The notes under the pieces are model-generated. The model worked only from the letters and a program-made list of their open reading frames with translations. It was not told where the DNA came from and ran no database searches. Both the position numbers and the translations under genes were made by a program. Positions 43,320 through 52,204 of a stretch of 64,000 nt of DNA are shown here, piece after piece; within the stretch, counting starts at the first letter, position 1; each line of letters opens with the position of its first letter. The stretch is from Bacillus sp. EB01 (GTDB lineage: Bacteria; Bacillota; Bacilli; Bacillales; Cytobacillaceae), in NCBI RefSeq assembly GCF_000613125.1, contig NZ_HG964497.1, forward strand, positions 4,427,127 through 4,491,126, written 5' to 3'.

Positions 43320-43985
43320 TTGGCTGCAGCTCATACAACATCTAATTTTACCACCATCTTGTCGGCAAGGAAGAATTTCTATGAATTCACTCACCAATTA
43401 TTTTCGTCACCGCTGGATCTTAACAGCCTAAATTCAATAAAGCTATTTGGGAATATAGAAGGTTTATTGGAACTGGGGGACGGCGGGAAAGCCCTGTTTC
43501 ACTTTTTTACAAAAGCTGGAGAAGATGAATTAAAACTAGAAGAAATCCAGTTTGCACGGTTATTTATTGGACCGCTTTCATTGCCAGCCCCTCCCTGGGA
43601 GTCGTTTTACAAAAGCAGGGAGAGATTGCTTTTCGATGACTCAATGTATGAAGTAAGGCGGGCATATCATGAGTCGGGTCTGAAGTTTTTTAAAGAAAAT
43701 AAGGAACCGGATGACCATTTACTTACTGAGCTTGAATTTATGATTCATTTATCCCGTAGAAGTGTCAGTGAAACCGAACCTTCCAAACTTAACGATTTAT
43801 TTCAGCGCCAATACTACTTCCTGGATAAGCAACTGGGCAGCTGGGTTCCACTATTCGCTGAAAAACTTGCCGGAAAATCGGACAGTGTCCTATATGTAGG
43901 GGCAGCCCGGCTTCTGGCTGATTTCATAACTGAAGACAAAGAATGCCTGAAAGAGTTGATGGAGGGATTAGCCTATGTCCACTAA
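43320..43985 (+). CDS. TorD/DmsD family redox-enzyme chaperone
   Basis: Binds the twin-arginine leader of a molybdoenzyme and holds it until cofactor insertion. All-helical, 221 residues; the family signature is LFIGPLSLPAPPWESFY, and LLTELEFMIHL is typical. TTG 43320 is the start, with AGGAGG seven bases upstream. The last 11 bases overlap the dmsA start, so chaperone and client are translationally coupled. Confidence 0.9.
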   Translation: MAAAHTTSNFTTILSARKNFYEFTHQLFSSPLDLNSLNSIKLFGNIEGLLELGDGGKALFHFFTKAGEDELKLEEIQFARLFIGPLSLPAPPWESFYKSRERLLFDDSMYEVRRAYHESGLKFFKENKEPDDHLLTELEFMIHLSRRSVSETEPSKLNDLFQRQYYFLDKQLGSWVPLFAEKLAGKSDSVLYVGAARLLADFITEDKECLKELMEGLAYVH

Positions 43986-46359
43986 AAGGGAGCAGGGTAT
44001 ATTAAATAAGGAATTCAAACGGCGCACGTTCCTAAAATGGTCGGGGGGTATCGGGTTACCGCTTATCCTTGGTGGAGTTGGGGCCAGCCAGTTAATCAGC
44101 AAGGATGAAACTGCAAAAGGTTTGAAATCGGATATTCCTGAAGAAATCATTAATACATGCAGTGCTTTTAACTGTGGGGGCCGCTGCCTAATCAAAACAC
44201 ATGTCAGGGATGGAGTGGTGGTTCGGATTAGTACGGATACCAATGAGGATTCCCTTCCGACCCCTCAGCTTCGGGCTTGCGTCAGGGGACGGAGTTATAA
44301 AAGCATGCTGTATCATCCTGACCGGCTGAAATATCCAATGAAACGCATAGGCAAACGTGGCGAAGGAAAGTTTGAAAGGATTAGCTGGGAAGAAGCTATT
44401 GATACAATCGCAAAAGAAACAAAGCGGATTGGTGACACATACGGACGTGAATCAAGATATGTCAATTATGGCTCTGGACTTGGAGGGCTGTTTGGCGGAA
44501 AACAAATGGCTAGACGCCTGCTGGCGATGACGGGCGGATATCTGAATTACCGGAACGACTATAGCTCAGGGTGCGCTAACGTAGCTACACCTTACACGTA
44601 CGGGACTAATAATACTGGTTCAAGCTTTGATAACCTGCTCCATTCGAAATACATCATACTTTGGGGCCAGAATCCGTCAGAAGTGATATTTTCTACTCCA
44701 TATTTAGCTTTCCTCCGCGAAGCAAAGAAAAATGGGGCAAAGATTATCGTTATTGATCCTCGTTATACCGATACAGCGATTGCTTTTGCCGATGACTGGA
44801 TTCCGATTCTGCCGTCTACAGACGTCGCGATGATGGACGCAATGGCCTATGTAATCGTAACTGAAGGCTTGCACGATCAGAGGTTTTTAGATACGTATTG
44901 CCTTGGGTTTGATGAAGACCATATGCCGGACGGAGCACCAAAGGAAGCGACTATCAAAAACTATCTCCTTGGCAAGACGGACGGAATTCCGAAAACACCT
45001 GAATGGGCGGAAAAGATTTGTGGGGTTCCAGCTTCAAAAATCATCGAAATTGCCCGCGAATTCGCGACAACAAAGCCTGCAACCCTAATCAATGGCTGGG
45101 GTCCTCAGCGCGCAGCTTACGGAGAACAAATTATCCGAGGCGGCGCTCAATTGACTGCCTTAACCGGAAATATCGGAAAGCTTGGCGGAGGCGCGGCGGG
45201 GACAGGGTATTGGTCCCGTTCGAATATCGTCTACCCAGTCACTAGTGAAAACCCGGTAACCGCATCAATTCCTTGCTTCCAGTGGACAACTGCTGTTGAA
45301 AGAGGAACGGAAATGACAGCTGAAGACGGGCTTGAAGGCACAGATAAGCTAAAGTCCAACATTAAGCTGATTTATAATATAGCCGGAAATATGCTGCTAA
45401 ACCAGCATTCAGACATCAACAAGACAAAGGCATTGCTCGAAGACGAAAGCAAGGTGGAGTTTATCCTGGTCACTGAATTGTTCATGACACCGAGCGCGAA
45501 ATATGCGGATATCCTCCTGCCCGGTACAAGCTTTTTTGAACGATGGGATATCGGAATGCCATGGTGCTTCGGTGATTATGCTTTATTTGGCGGTAAGACC
45601 ATCGACCCCTTGTATGAGTGCAGAAATGAGTATGATATTTTTGCCGATGTTGCCGGTAAATTCGGGCTGAAGGAGAAGTATACTGAAGGGCGCACGATGC
45701 TCGATTGGGTAAAAGTCAGCATTGAAAGAACAAGGGCAGAACTCGATCCAAACTTTCCAACCTTTGAGGAATTCCAGAAAAACGGGGTTTATCATTTTAG
45801 GTACGATGAACCATTAATTGCATTCCAAAAACAAATTGAGGATCCAAAAAACAATCCATTTGAAACTCCTTCAGGCAAAATTGAATTGTTCTCAAAGGCA
45901 TTGTGGGATATGAAAAAACATGACGAGATACCGCCTTTCGCCAAATATGTGGCTGCATGGGAAGGGCCGGCTGATCCAATAAAAGCCAAGTACCCTCTTC
46001 AAATGATCAGCTGGCATTATAAAAGACGGTGCCACTCGACACATGACAATAATCCGTGGCTCGAGGAAACTGCTCCTCAGGAAATGTGGATCAACCCGCG
46101 CGACGCGAGAGCACGGGGAATTAAAGAAGGGGATAGGGCTAAAGTGTTCAATGATCGCGGGCTCATTCACATCCCTGTAAAAATTACTAGCAAAATCATC
46201 CCTGGTGTCGTGGGGATACCTCAAGGAGCCTGGTACACTCCTGACGAGAATGGAATCGACCAGCGCGGCTCGATTAACGTGCTTACAAAGCACCACCCTA
46301 CGCCGCTTGCAAAAGCAAACCCGCAGCAAACCAATCTTGTTGAAGTAACTAAAGCGTAG
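43975..46359 (+). CDS. dmsA: DMSO reductase family catalytic subunit DmsA
   Basis: Molybdopterin oxidoreductase, probably a terminal reductase of anaerobic respiration outside the membrane. Tat signal RRTFLKWSGG (about 17-26). A [4Fe-4S] motif follows (CSAFNCGGRC plus the Cys in LRACVRGRS). NDYSSG holds the likely Mo-ligand serine. Many blocks match E. coli DmsA: HPDRLKYPMKRIGKRGEGKF, TPEWAEKICGVPA, GWGPQR, YNIAGN, SAKYADILLPG, KIELFSKAL and HYKRRCHSTHDN. 794 residues. The first Cys spacing is x4, versus x3 in E. coli. Substrate cannot be assigned; tat genes are at 2.4 kb. Confidence 0.92.
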   Translation: MSTKREQGILNKEFKRRTFLKWSGGIGLPLILGGVGASQLISKDETAKGLKSDIPEEIINTCSAFNCGGRCLIKTHVRDGVVVRISTDTNEDSLPTPQLRACVRGRSYKSMLYHPDRLKYPMKRIGKRGEGKFERISWEEAIDTIAKETKRIGDTYGRESRYVNYGSGLGGLFGGKQMARRLLAMTGGYLNYRNDYSSGCANVATPYTYGTNNTGSSFDNLLHSKYIILWGQNPSEVIFSTPYLAFLREAKKNGAKIIVIDPRYTDTAIAFADDWIPILPSTDVAMMDAMAYVIVTEGLHDQRFLDTYCLGFDEDHMPDGAPKEATIKNYLLGKTDGIPKTPEWAEKICGVPASKIIEIAREFATTKPATLINGWGPQRAAYGEQIIRGGAQLTALTGNIGKLGGGAAGTGYWSRSNIVYPVTSENPVTASIPCFQWTTAVERGTEMTAEDGLEGTDKLKSNIKLIYNIAGNMLLNQHSDINKTKALLEDESKVEFILVTELFMTPSAKYADILLPGTSFFERWDIGMPWCFGDYALFGGKTIDPLYECRNEYDIFADVAGKFGLKEKYTEGRTMLDWVKVSIERTRAELDPNFPTFEEFQKNGVYHFRYDEPLIAFQKQIEDPKNNPFETPSGKIELFSKALWDMKKHDEIPPFAKYVAAWEGPADPIKAKYPLQMISWHYKRRCHSTHDNNPWLEETAPQEMWINPRDARARGIKEGDRAKVFNDRGLIHIPVKITSKIIPGVVGIPQGAWYTPDENGIDQRGSINVLTKHHPTPLAKANPQQTNLVEVTKA

Positions 46360-46374
46360 GGGGAGTGAAGCATA

Positions 46375-46953
46375 ATGGTACAAATGGGATTTTATATAAA
46401 TCAAACACTTTGCTCTGGCTGCAAGGCTTGCACAGTTGCCTGTAAGGACAAGAAGGACCTTGAAGTAGGCCAAAATTTCCGGAGAGTATATGCTTATGAG
46501 GAAGGTTCCTATATCCAAAAGGGAACAGCGATTGTTCATAATATAAAGGCCTTCTATTTTTCGATATCGTGCAACCATTGCAAAAACCCAGCATGTTTGC
46601 CTGCTTGCCCAACTGGAGCAATTATTAAGCGAAAGGAAGATGGCATCACTATCATCGACCAGGATATTTGCCGGGGGACGAAATTCTGCATATCCGCCTG
46701 TCCTTATGGAGCACCTCAATACAACGATAAATTATTCAAGGCAAATAAATGCGATTTTTGCCTTGATCTTCAGGAAAAGGGTGAAGACCCTGTCTGCGTT
46801 TCATCCTGTATCATGAGAGCTATTGAGTATGGGCCGATCGAGGAGCTCAGGGAAAAATACGGCAAGGTTGATCAGATAAAAGGAATGCCGGATTCATCGA
46901 TCACGAACCCTAATTTGGTCATCACACCACATAAAGATGCGTACATGAGTTAA
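46375..46953 (+). CDS. dmsB: DmsB-like four-cluster ferredoxin subunit, altered motif III
   Basis: Electron-transfer subunit, 192 residues. Cys motifs: CSGCKACTVAC (I), CNHCKNPACLPACP (II), CRGTKFCISACP (III) and CDFCLDLQEKGEDPVCVSSC (IV). Motif III should read CxxCxxCxxxCP; the second cysteine is threonine. That is the position of E. coli DmsB Cys102, where NarH naturally has Trp and carries a [3Fe-4S] cluster, so a 3Fe cluster is predicted here. GGGGGAG precedes the ATG. No DmsC membrane anchor follows: a terminator and tRNA-Leu come next. Confidence 0.9.
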   Translation: MVQMGFYINQTLCSGCKACTVACKDKKDLEVGQNFRRVYAYEEGSYIQKGTAIVHNIKAFYFSISCNHCKNPACLPACPTGAIIKRKEDGITIIDQDICRGTKFCISACPYGAPQYNDKLFKANKCDFCLDLQEKGEDPVCVSSCIMRAIEYGPIEELREKYGKVDQIKGMPDSSITNPNLVITPHKDAYMS

Positions 46954-47013
46954 ACAGCAGAAGAGAAGATACCCTCTGGAAAGGCTAGTGATGGCCTCTT
47001 TTCGGGGCAAATC

Positions 47014-47048
47014 AAAAAAGACTTCAGCACAATGCTGAAGCCTTTTTT
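47014..47048. terminator. Bidirectional terminator between dmsB and tRNA-Leu
   Basis: CTTCAGCA (47022-47029) pairs with TGCTGAAG (47033-47040); AAAAAAG before and CCTTTTTT after allow use in both directions. Confidence 0.88.
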
Positions 47049-47049
47049 A

Positions 47050-47133
47050 TGCGGATGAGAGGACTTGAACCTCCACGGGGTTGCCCCCACTAGAACCTGA
47101 ATCTAGCGCGTCTGCCGATTCCGCCACACCCGC
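47050..47133 (-). tRNA. tRNA-Leu (CAG)
   Basis: Class II tRNA of 84 nt on the minus strand. Acceptor GCGGGTG pairs with CATCCGC, discriminator A, D arm with GGCAGACGC, anticodon stem CTAGA/TCTAG with loop TTCAGGT (anticodon CAG), long variable arm GTGGGGGCAACCCCGT and T arm GGAGG-TTCAAGT-CCTCT. No CCA is encoded. Upstream on the minus strand a TATAGT box lies at about 47148-47153, and beyond it the family A repeats. Confidence 0.97.
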
Positions 47134-47190
47134 AAAAAGAATACGTTTACACTATAACACAATTCCCGATTTCTGTGCACGAAATTTTTT

Positions 47191-47346
47191 CTTATTGGCG
47201 ACCGCAGCCCTCAATTCTTAACCATTAGAGTCGTCAAGAACCTCTATTGACGACCGTACCCTCACTTTTTAAACGATTACGGTCGTCAAGAGCCTTTATT
47301 GACGACCGCACCGGCTAGTTCTAAATCATCAGGGTCGTCAATAAAT
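47191..47346. repeat. 52-bp palindromic tandem repeat, family A, locus 2 (3 units)
   Basis: Units start at 47191, 47243 and 47295, each 52 bp, with the same ends as at 10127-10334 (TCTATTGACGACCG and GGTCGTCAATAA). In the middle unit TTGACGACCGTA pairs with TACGGTCGTCAA without mismatch. Across the unit borders CGGTCGTCAA and TTGACGACCG form 10-bp stems with 9-base loops. Confidence 0.92.
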
Positions 47347-47441
47347 AGGGTGATTCCGCAGTCGTAAGCCCTCTAATCGGCAATATGCGCGCCTATCTCT
47401 GCCAAGGAGATTTCTCAGAAGCCTTCCTTTGTGGAGAATAC

Positions 47442-47463
47442 AAAAAGGCAGCTATTTGCTGCC
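47442..47463 (-). terminator. Terminator of MFS gene
   Basis: On the minus strand GGCAGC-AAATA-GCTGCC is followed by TTTTTG. Confidence 0.85.
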
Positions 47464-47466
47464 TCC

Positions 47467-48738
47467 TTAGAAATTTTTAGGATGTTTTTTGTTAGTTGGG
47501 CGGATTTGCCGGATTGTCACAAAGGCCGATATTACACACACGCCACCTAATAAAACAAAAATCCAGATATTCGACACTTTCATCAAAAGAGCTATGACAG
47601 GAGGGCCTGCCGCTACGCCGATAAACCGCATCGAACTGTAAATGGAAGTGATCGTTCCCCTTTCTTCCTTCTCAACACCCTCTGTAATCAGTGAATCCAG
47701 GCAGGGCAGGCTGAGTCCGATACCAATACCAGCTACCGTAAACATCAAGAGCAAATACCAAAGCTTATCGGAAAAATACAATGCGCCTATCGAAGCGCCA
47801 GCCATCACGATCCCAATCAAAATCAGCCACTTCATAAGCACTTTATTCTTTTTAATCACTTTTCCTGTAATAAAGGAAGCTAGGCATAACGCCCCCAAAG
47901 GAATGGCCAGAAACAAACCTTTTTTAATATCCTTAATCCCGTATTGTTTTTCGAAAATATCCGATAGGTAAAAAAGGATTCCAAACAATACAAACATGAG
48001 AATGCCGCCTATAAAAAAGATAGCATATAGCCAGCGTCCCTTTTTTGTAAAGGTGTCTTTGACATTTTTGAAAAATTCCTTAAACGGTATTGGTTTGGTT
48101 TTGATTTCAGGACAATGTACAAGAAACATCATCATAATAATTGATACTGAACAAAATATCGGTATGGATATGAACGGTAAATACCAGAGAATTCCCGCTA
48201 AGAAAGCTCCAAGCACAGGGCTTAGTACCTTTCCCAGCGTGTTGGATGTTTCAATCATACCCAGGGTACTGCTCACATCATCATCATTTTTAAAAAGGTC
48301 GCCAACAAGCGGCAGAACAATCGGAAAAGCCCCCGCTGCACCTACCCCCTGAAGCGCTCTCCCTGCTAGAATAATCCAATAGGCATCATTTGCCTTCCAG
48401 GAAGCCCAGCTGGAAATGATACCCCCGATTGCTGCGATGATCAAACTAGGGATGATTACTTTTTTCCTTCCAATATGGTCGGATAAATACCCCGCAAAAG
48501 GAATTAAGAGAATGGCCACGATTGAATAGACAGTAATGATCATGCTCGACTGAAAGGGTGAAATAGCCAATTCTTTTTCCATCCTCGGAAGGACCGGGAT
48601 AAGCATTGAATTTCCCAAAGTCATTACGAGTGGGATGGAGGAAAGGGAAAGAATTGCCCATTTTTGTTTGGTAAGTTCTGATGACTTACCTTTCTGCTTT
48701 TTTTCTGTCCCTATACAAAGTTGATCAATGTGATCCAT
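47467..48738 (-). CDS. MFS ex porter, tetracycline/bacillibactin-exporter type
   Basis: Proton-driven efflux permease with about 12-14 membrane helices in 423 residues. MFS signature GYLSDHIGRKKVII lies between helices 2 and 3, and GRALQGVGAAGAFPIVLPLVGDLF is the antiporter-type motif C region. A charged N-terminal tail of about 25 residues precedes helix 1. Closest family in memory: YmfD-like exporters. Substrate unknown. Single gene; divergent from the MOSC gene. Confidence 0.88.
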   Translation of the reverse strand: MDHIDQLCIGTEKKQKGKSSELTKQKWAILSLSSIPLVMTLGNSMLIPVLPRMEKELAISPFQSSMIITVYSIVAILLIPFAGYLSDHIGRKKVIIPSLIIAAIGGIISSWASWKANDAYWIILAGRALQGVGAAGAFPIVLPLVGDLFKNDDDVSSTLGMIETSNTLGKVLSPVLGAFLAGILWYLPFISIPIFCSVSIIMMMFLVHCPEIKTKPIPFKEFFKNVKDTFTKKGRWLYAIFFIGGILMFVLFGILFYLSDIFEKQYGIKDIKKGLFLAIPLGALCLASFITGKVIKKNKVLMKWLILIGIVMAGASIGALYFSDKLWYLLLMFTVAGIGIGLSLPCLDSLITEGVEKEERGTITSIYSSMRFIGVAAGPPVIALLMKVSNIWIFVLLGGVCVISAFVTIRQIRPTNKKHPKNF

Positions 48739-48884
48739 TTTTACTGAACCGCCTTTGCAACATATTTCTTTCCTTTGCCTTGTGGCAATGGACGTGTATA
48801 CTGATTGTATCTTTACTATTTGCTTATTTTAGAAAATGTAGTTAATAAAATCTCATCCTTTTAATGGGATTAGGAGGAGTAAGG

Positions 48885-49529
48885 GTGACGAAAAGGGAAA
48901 TAGTACAGTTTTCATTGGGGAAACCAAAGCATTATACATACAAAGAAAAGTCGTTTCGTTCAGCAATTGGAAAAGAACCTGTTCTGGAGGCGTACCTTTA
49001 CAAGGATGGCCTTATTGGAGATGGGGTTGCACATCCGGAATTTCACGGTGGCCCCGACCGGGCTATTTGTTTTTATCCTTTTGAACATTATGCAAAGTGG
49101 GAAGCTGAGTTCGGCAAAAGATTAGAGCCGCCTATTTTTGGGGAAAATATTACAGCGACCGGTATGCTTGAAAAAGACGTACATATTGGTGATATTTTTA
49201 AAATTGGGGAGGCTATAGTACAAGTAACGCATGGCCGAATCCCTTGTTCGACCATTTCCAGGTTCAACAACATTGATCCTTTTTTAAAAAGGGCGATGGA
49301 AACCTGTCTGACAGGCTATTTTTTCAGGGTACTTGAAGAAGGGTCAATCAACCGGAATTCCTCTATTGAGCTTCTTGAAACTCATCCCGAAGCAGTTTCA
49401 GTTCTTGAGGTTTCCAAGGTTATTCTTCACAAAAATCGCCAAAATCAGGATGCTATTAAGCGGTATATAAATATTCCGGAATTGGCCGGTGAATGGCGAA
49501 GCAGGCTGAAGAAGATGATAAAGGTTTAG
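48885..49529 (+). CDS. MOSC domain protein (YiiM/YflK type)
   Basis: Molybdenum-cofactor sulfurase C-terminal-like domain; relatives reduce N-hydroxylated bases using Moco. 214 residues: GDGVAHPEFHGGPDRAICFYPFEHY, FGENITATG and the likely Moco-binding cysteine in THGRIPCSTISRFNN. GTG 48885 is the start, AGGAGG seven bases upstream; the frame extends seven codons without a ribosome site. Presence of a second Moco-type protein 2 kb from dmsA suggests the organism makes Moco. Confidence 0.92.
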   Translation: MTKREIVQFSLGKPKHYTYKEKSFRSAIGKEPVLEAYLYKDGLIGDGVAHPEFHGGPDRAICFYPFEHYAKWEAEFGKRLEPPIFGENITATGMLEKDVHIGDIFKIGEAIVQVTHGRIPCSTISRFNNIDPFLKRAMETCLTGYFFRVLEEGSINRNSSIELLETHPEAVSVLEVSKVILHKNRQNQDAIKRYINIPELAGEWRSRLKKMIKV

Positions 49530-49560
49530 TTTGAATTTATGAAATTTTTAATTATTTTGG

Positions 49561-49589
49561 TTGACTTTTAAAATGAAACGATTTAAGAT
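49561..49589 (+). promoter_or_regulatory. Promoter of the trp operon
   Basis: TTGACT (49561-49566), exactly 17 bases, TAAGAT (49584-49589). It precedes both T-boxes; I see no second promoter between them. Confidence 0.7.
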
Positions 49590-49595
49590 TAAAAA

Positions 49596-49847
49596 CAATA
49601 TAAAGCGAAGACGAAGAGTAGTAACCCGAGCGGAAGCTAAAGAGAGCTGATGGATGGTGCGAATCAGTGCGGATGATTGGGTGAATGGACTTCCGAGCAC
49701 CTGACCGAACCCTTAGGGCAGTAGGCTCAGGCGGTAAGCCTTACCGTTATTATAGGCGCGTATTCGGCCGGCTTATGGCCTGATACGGACTGAGCGGGCT
49801 GTTTTCAGCCAACAAAGGTGGCACCACGGGTTTCCCGTCCTTTTTTG
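49596..49847 (+). promoter_or_regulatory. T-box riboswitch 1, tRNA-Trp specific
   Basis: All T-box landmarks are present: stem I with the AGAGAGC motif, specifier GAA-UGG-AC with the Trp codon at 49686-49688, the T-box AAAGGTGGCACCACG (49814-49828) that pairs with uncharged tRNA, and a CACGGG/CCCGT terminator followed by TTTTTT. Uncharged tRNA-Trp would favour the antiterminator. Confidence 0.92.
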
Positions 49848-49865
49848 GACTGGAGCCCTTTTTTG

Positions 49866-50163
49866 CGTTTTAAAAAAATAGATATAGCAAATCGTCGAGC
49901 AAGAAGAGTACATGTTTTCAGATTGTCACAGAGAGCCGGGATGGTGGAAACCGGTACAGGAGAAAGCATCGAATGGGCTTGCGAGAGGCGTTCTGAATGG
50001 AGTAGGAATGCACGGGTTCCGCCGTTAAAAGGATAGGGTATCGGATTTTTCCTGTACCTGAAAAGAGGAAGCGGCAAATATGCTGCTTCAATCGAGGTGG
50101 CACCGCGGTTACTTAATCGTCCTCTATACACATTATTTCAATGTGTATAGGGGACTTTTTTAT
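49866..50163 (+). promoter_or_regulatory. T-box riboswitch 2, tRNA-Trp specific
   Basis: A second full element: AGAGAGCCGGGATGG, specifier GAA-UGG at 49974-49976, T-box GAGGTGGCACCGCGG (50094-50108) and a long terminator, GTCCTCTATACACAT pairing with ATGTGTATAGGGGAC then TTTTTTA. It differs widely from T-box 1 in sequence, so it is not a recent duplicate. Two T-boxes in series mean two uncharged tRNAs are needed for read-through. Confidence 0.92.
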
Positions 50164-50189
50164 TTCTGAAAAAGAAAGGAGTTGTGATT

Positions 50190-51590
50190 TTGAAACAACA
50201 GCTAACACCGAAGGCGAAGCCGCACATAATTGAACTTAACGGAGATACATTGACTCCAGTATCAATTTTCCAGAAGCTATCGGGCTCCAAAAAATTCTTG
50301 CTCGAAAGCTCGTTGAAGCATCAGGATGCTGGACGATTTTCGTTTATAGGAACTGATCCAGTCTTTGAACTGATTACAGAGGGGAAAAGGAACAGGCTTA
50401 TTAACAAGGATGGAGTAGAAACGATACTCGAGGGTAACCCACTTGTCATTATCCAGTCCTTGATGCCAGAACTTGAAGCAGCTGATTTACCTTTTCCGTT
50501 TTTTTCAGGGGCTGCAGGTTATGCGGGTTACGATCTGATCAGACTTTACGAAAATATCGGGCGAGGCCTTCCGGATGAGGTGGGCATGCCAGATGCTCAT
50601 TTCATGTTTTTTGAGGAAATCATTGTGTTTGATCATATGGAACAAAAAGTTTACCTAACGGGATACCCACTTATAGAATCTACGACTGAAATCGACTTGA
50701 AGGCCAGGCTGGAATTCAGGAAAGCAGAATTAAGGAAGCAGCTATCTGAACAAGATGAGAAACCATTTAAATTGGAACCTTTCAAGCAATCCATATCCAA
50801 ACAAGAATTTATTAAAAAGGTTGAATCGGTAAAGCACCACATCGAAGAAGGCGATATATTTCAGGCTGTCCTTTCGCAAAGGCTCCAGACTGATTTTTCC
50901 GGAGATACGTTTTCCTGCTACAGGAAATTGAGAACTCATAACCCTTCACCGTATATGTATTACTTGGAGTTTGGTGATTATACAGTAATTGGCACGTCGC
51001 CTGAGAGTCTCGTTAAGGTTTCCGGCAGGACAGTCTTCACAAACCCGATTGCCGGAACAAGGCCGAGGGGCGAAGATATTCATTCTGATTCGCATTTAGA
51101 ACAAGAGCTGAAAGAAGATGTAAAGGAACTTGCTGAACATCGTATGCTGGTGGACCTCGGCCGAAACGATTTGGGGCGTATTTGCAAGTTTGGGACAGTA
51201 AGTGTAAGCAGATACCTTGGGATAGAAAAATACCGGCATGTGATGCATCTTGTATCTGAGTTAAAAGGCGAACTTCAAGAAGAAGTATCACCCCTGGAGG
51301 CACTTGCATCCTGTCTGCCCGCAGGGACGGTATCAGGCGCACCTAAAATACGCGCGATGGAAATCATCAATAGCCTGGAGGAGAGAAAAAGGGGCCTTTA
51401 TTCGGGTGCAATTGGTTATATCTCCGCAAATGGGAATATGGATTTCGCGCTTGCAATCCGAACAATGATTGTGAAGGACGGAAAAGCCTATATCCAGGCT
51501 GGGGCAGGTATTGTCCATGATTCCGACCCGGAAAAGGAATACGAGGAAACTTTAAACAAAATGAAAGCATTCCTGGGGAGGCTGTCATGA
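50190..51590 (+). CDS. trpE: Anthranilate synthase component I
   Basis: Makes anthranilate from chorismate with ammonia or TrpG-derived ammonia; first step of Trp synthesis. 466 residues; N-terminal region with LLESSLKHQDAGRFSF (feedback Trp site is LLES), C-terminal chorismate-binding domain with IGTSPESLVKVSG, NPIAGTRPRG, LVDLGRNDLGRI and SGAPKIRAMEI. Start at TTG 50190 with AAGGAG seven bases upstream; GTG 50184 is too close to it. Overlaps trpG by four bases. Confidence 0.97.
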   Translation: MKQQLTPKAKPHIIELNGDTLTPVSIFQKLSGSKKFLLESSLKHQDAGRFSFIGTDPVFELITEGKRNRLINKDGVETILEGNPLVIIQSLMPELEAADLPFPFFSGAAGYAGYDLIRLYENIGRGLPDEVGMPDAHFMFFEEIIVFDHMEQKVYLTGYPLIESTTEIDLKARLEFRKAELRKQLSEQDEKPFKLEPFKQSISKQEFIKKVESVKHHIEEGDIFQAVLSQRLQTDFSGDTFSCYRKLRTHNPSPYMYYLEFGDYTVIGTSPESLVKVSGRTVFTNPIAGTRPRGEDIHSDSHLEQELKEDVKELAEHRMLVDLGRNDLGRICKFGTVSVSRYLGIEKYRHVMHLVSELKGELQEEVSPLEALASCLPAGTVSGAPKIRAMEIINSLEERKRGLYSGAIGYISANGNMDFALAIRTMIVKDGKAYIQAGAGIVHDSDPEKEYEETLNKMKAFLGRLS

Positions 51591-52204
51591 TTCTTTTAAT
51601 TGATAATTATGACTCGTTTACATTCAATCTATATCAATACTTGGGCGAGCTGGGGGAAGCTGTCACAGTTATTAGGAACGACAGAATTTCGATAGAGGGA
51701 ATCCGCGAACTTCAGCCAAAAGCAATTGTTCTCTCACCTGGTCCCGGGAAACCGGAGGATGCAGGAATTTGTTTGAAGATCGTAAATGACCTTTATAAAG
51801 AAATTCCGATCCTTGGTATATGCCTTGGACACCAGGCAATTGCTAAAGCACTTGGTGGTGTTGTGGCAAAGGCAAAAACGGTGATGCACGGGAAAGTATC
51901 GACAATCAAGCATAACAGAAGCCTGCTTTTTTCCAAACTGCCAGAAGAGCTTGAAGTGATGCGCTACCATTCACTTTCTGTCACTTTTCAGGCATTGCCA
52001 AAAGAGCTGATTGTTGATGCAACTGCTATTGACGACGGAGAAATAATGGCGTTCCACCATGAGAATTACCCTGTTTATGGGCTTCAGTTCCATCCAGAAT
52101 CAATAGGAACTGGGGATGGCAAGCAAATTTTAAAGAATTTTATAAAAGGAATTGAAAGGATGGATACACATGAAGGAATATCTGCTTCAGCTTTCGGAGC
52201 GTAA
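51587..52204 (+). CDS. trpG: Anthranilate synthase component II (glutamine amidotransferase)
   Basis: Supplies ammonia from glutamine. Class I glutamine amidotransferase, 205 residues: LIDNYDSFTFN, SPGPGKPEDAG, nucleophile Cys in GICLGHQAI and the His/Glu pair in LQFHPESI. It lies inside the trp operon, unlike B. subtilis where the shared trpG/pabA is in the folate operon. The last 35 bases overlap trpD. Confidence 0.96.
   Translation: MILLIDNYDSFTFNLYQYLGELGEAVTVIRNDRISIEGIRELQPKAIVLSPGPGKPEDAGICLKIVNDLYKEIPILGICLGHQAIAKALGGVVAKAKTVMHGKVSTIKHNRSLLFSKLPEELEVMRYHSLSVTFQALPKELIVDATAIDDGEIMAFHHENYPVYGLQFHPESIGTGDGKQILKNFIKGIERMDTHEGISASAFGA

Noticed and set aside
45892-46719. 275-codon open frame antisense to dmsA/dmsB
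   Set aside because: Shadow of two well-supported genes; composition is not protein-like and it bridges the intergenic gap between them.
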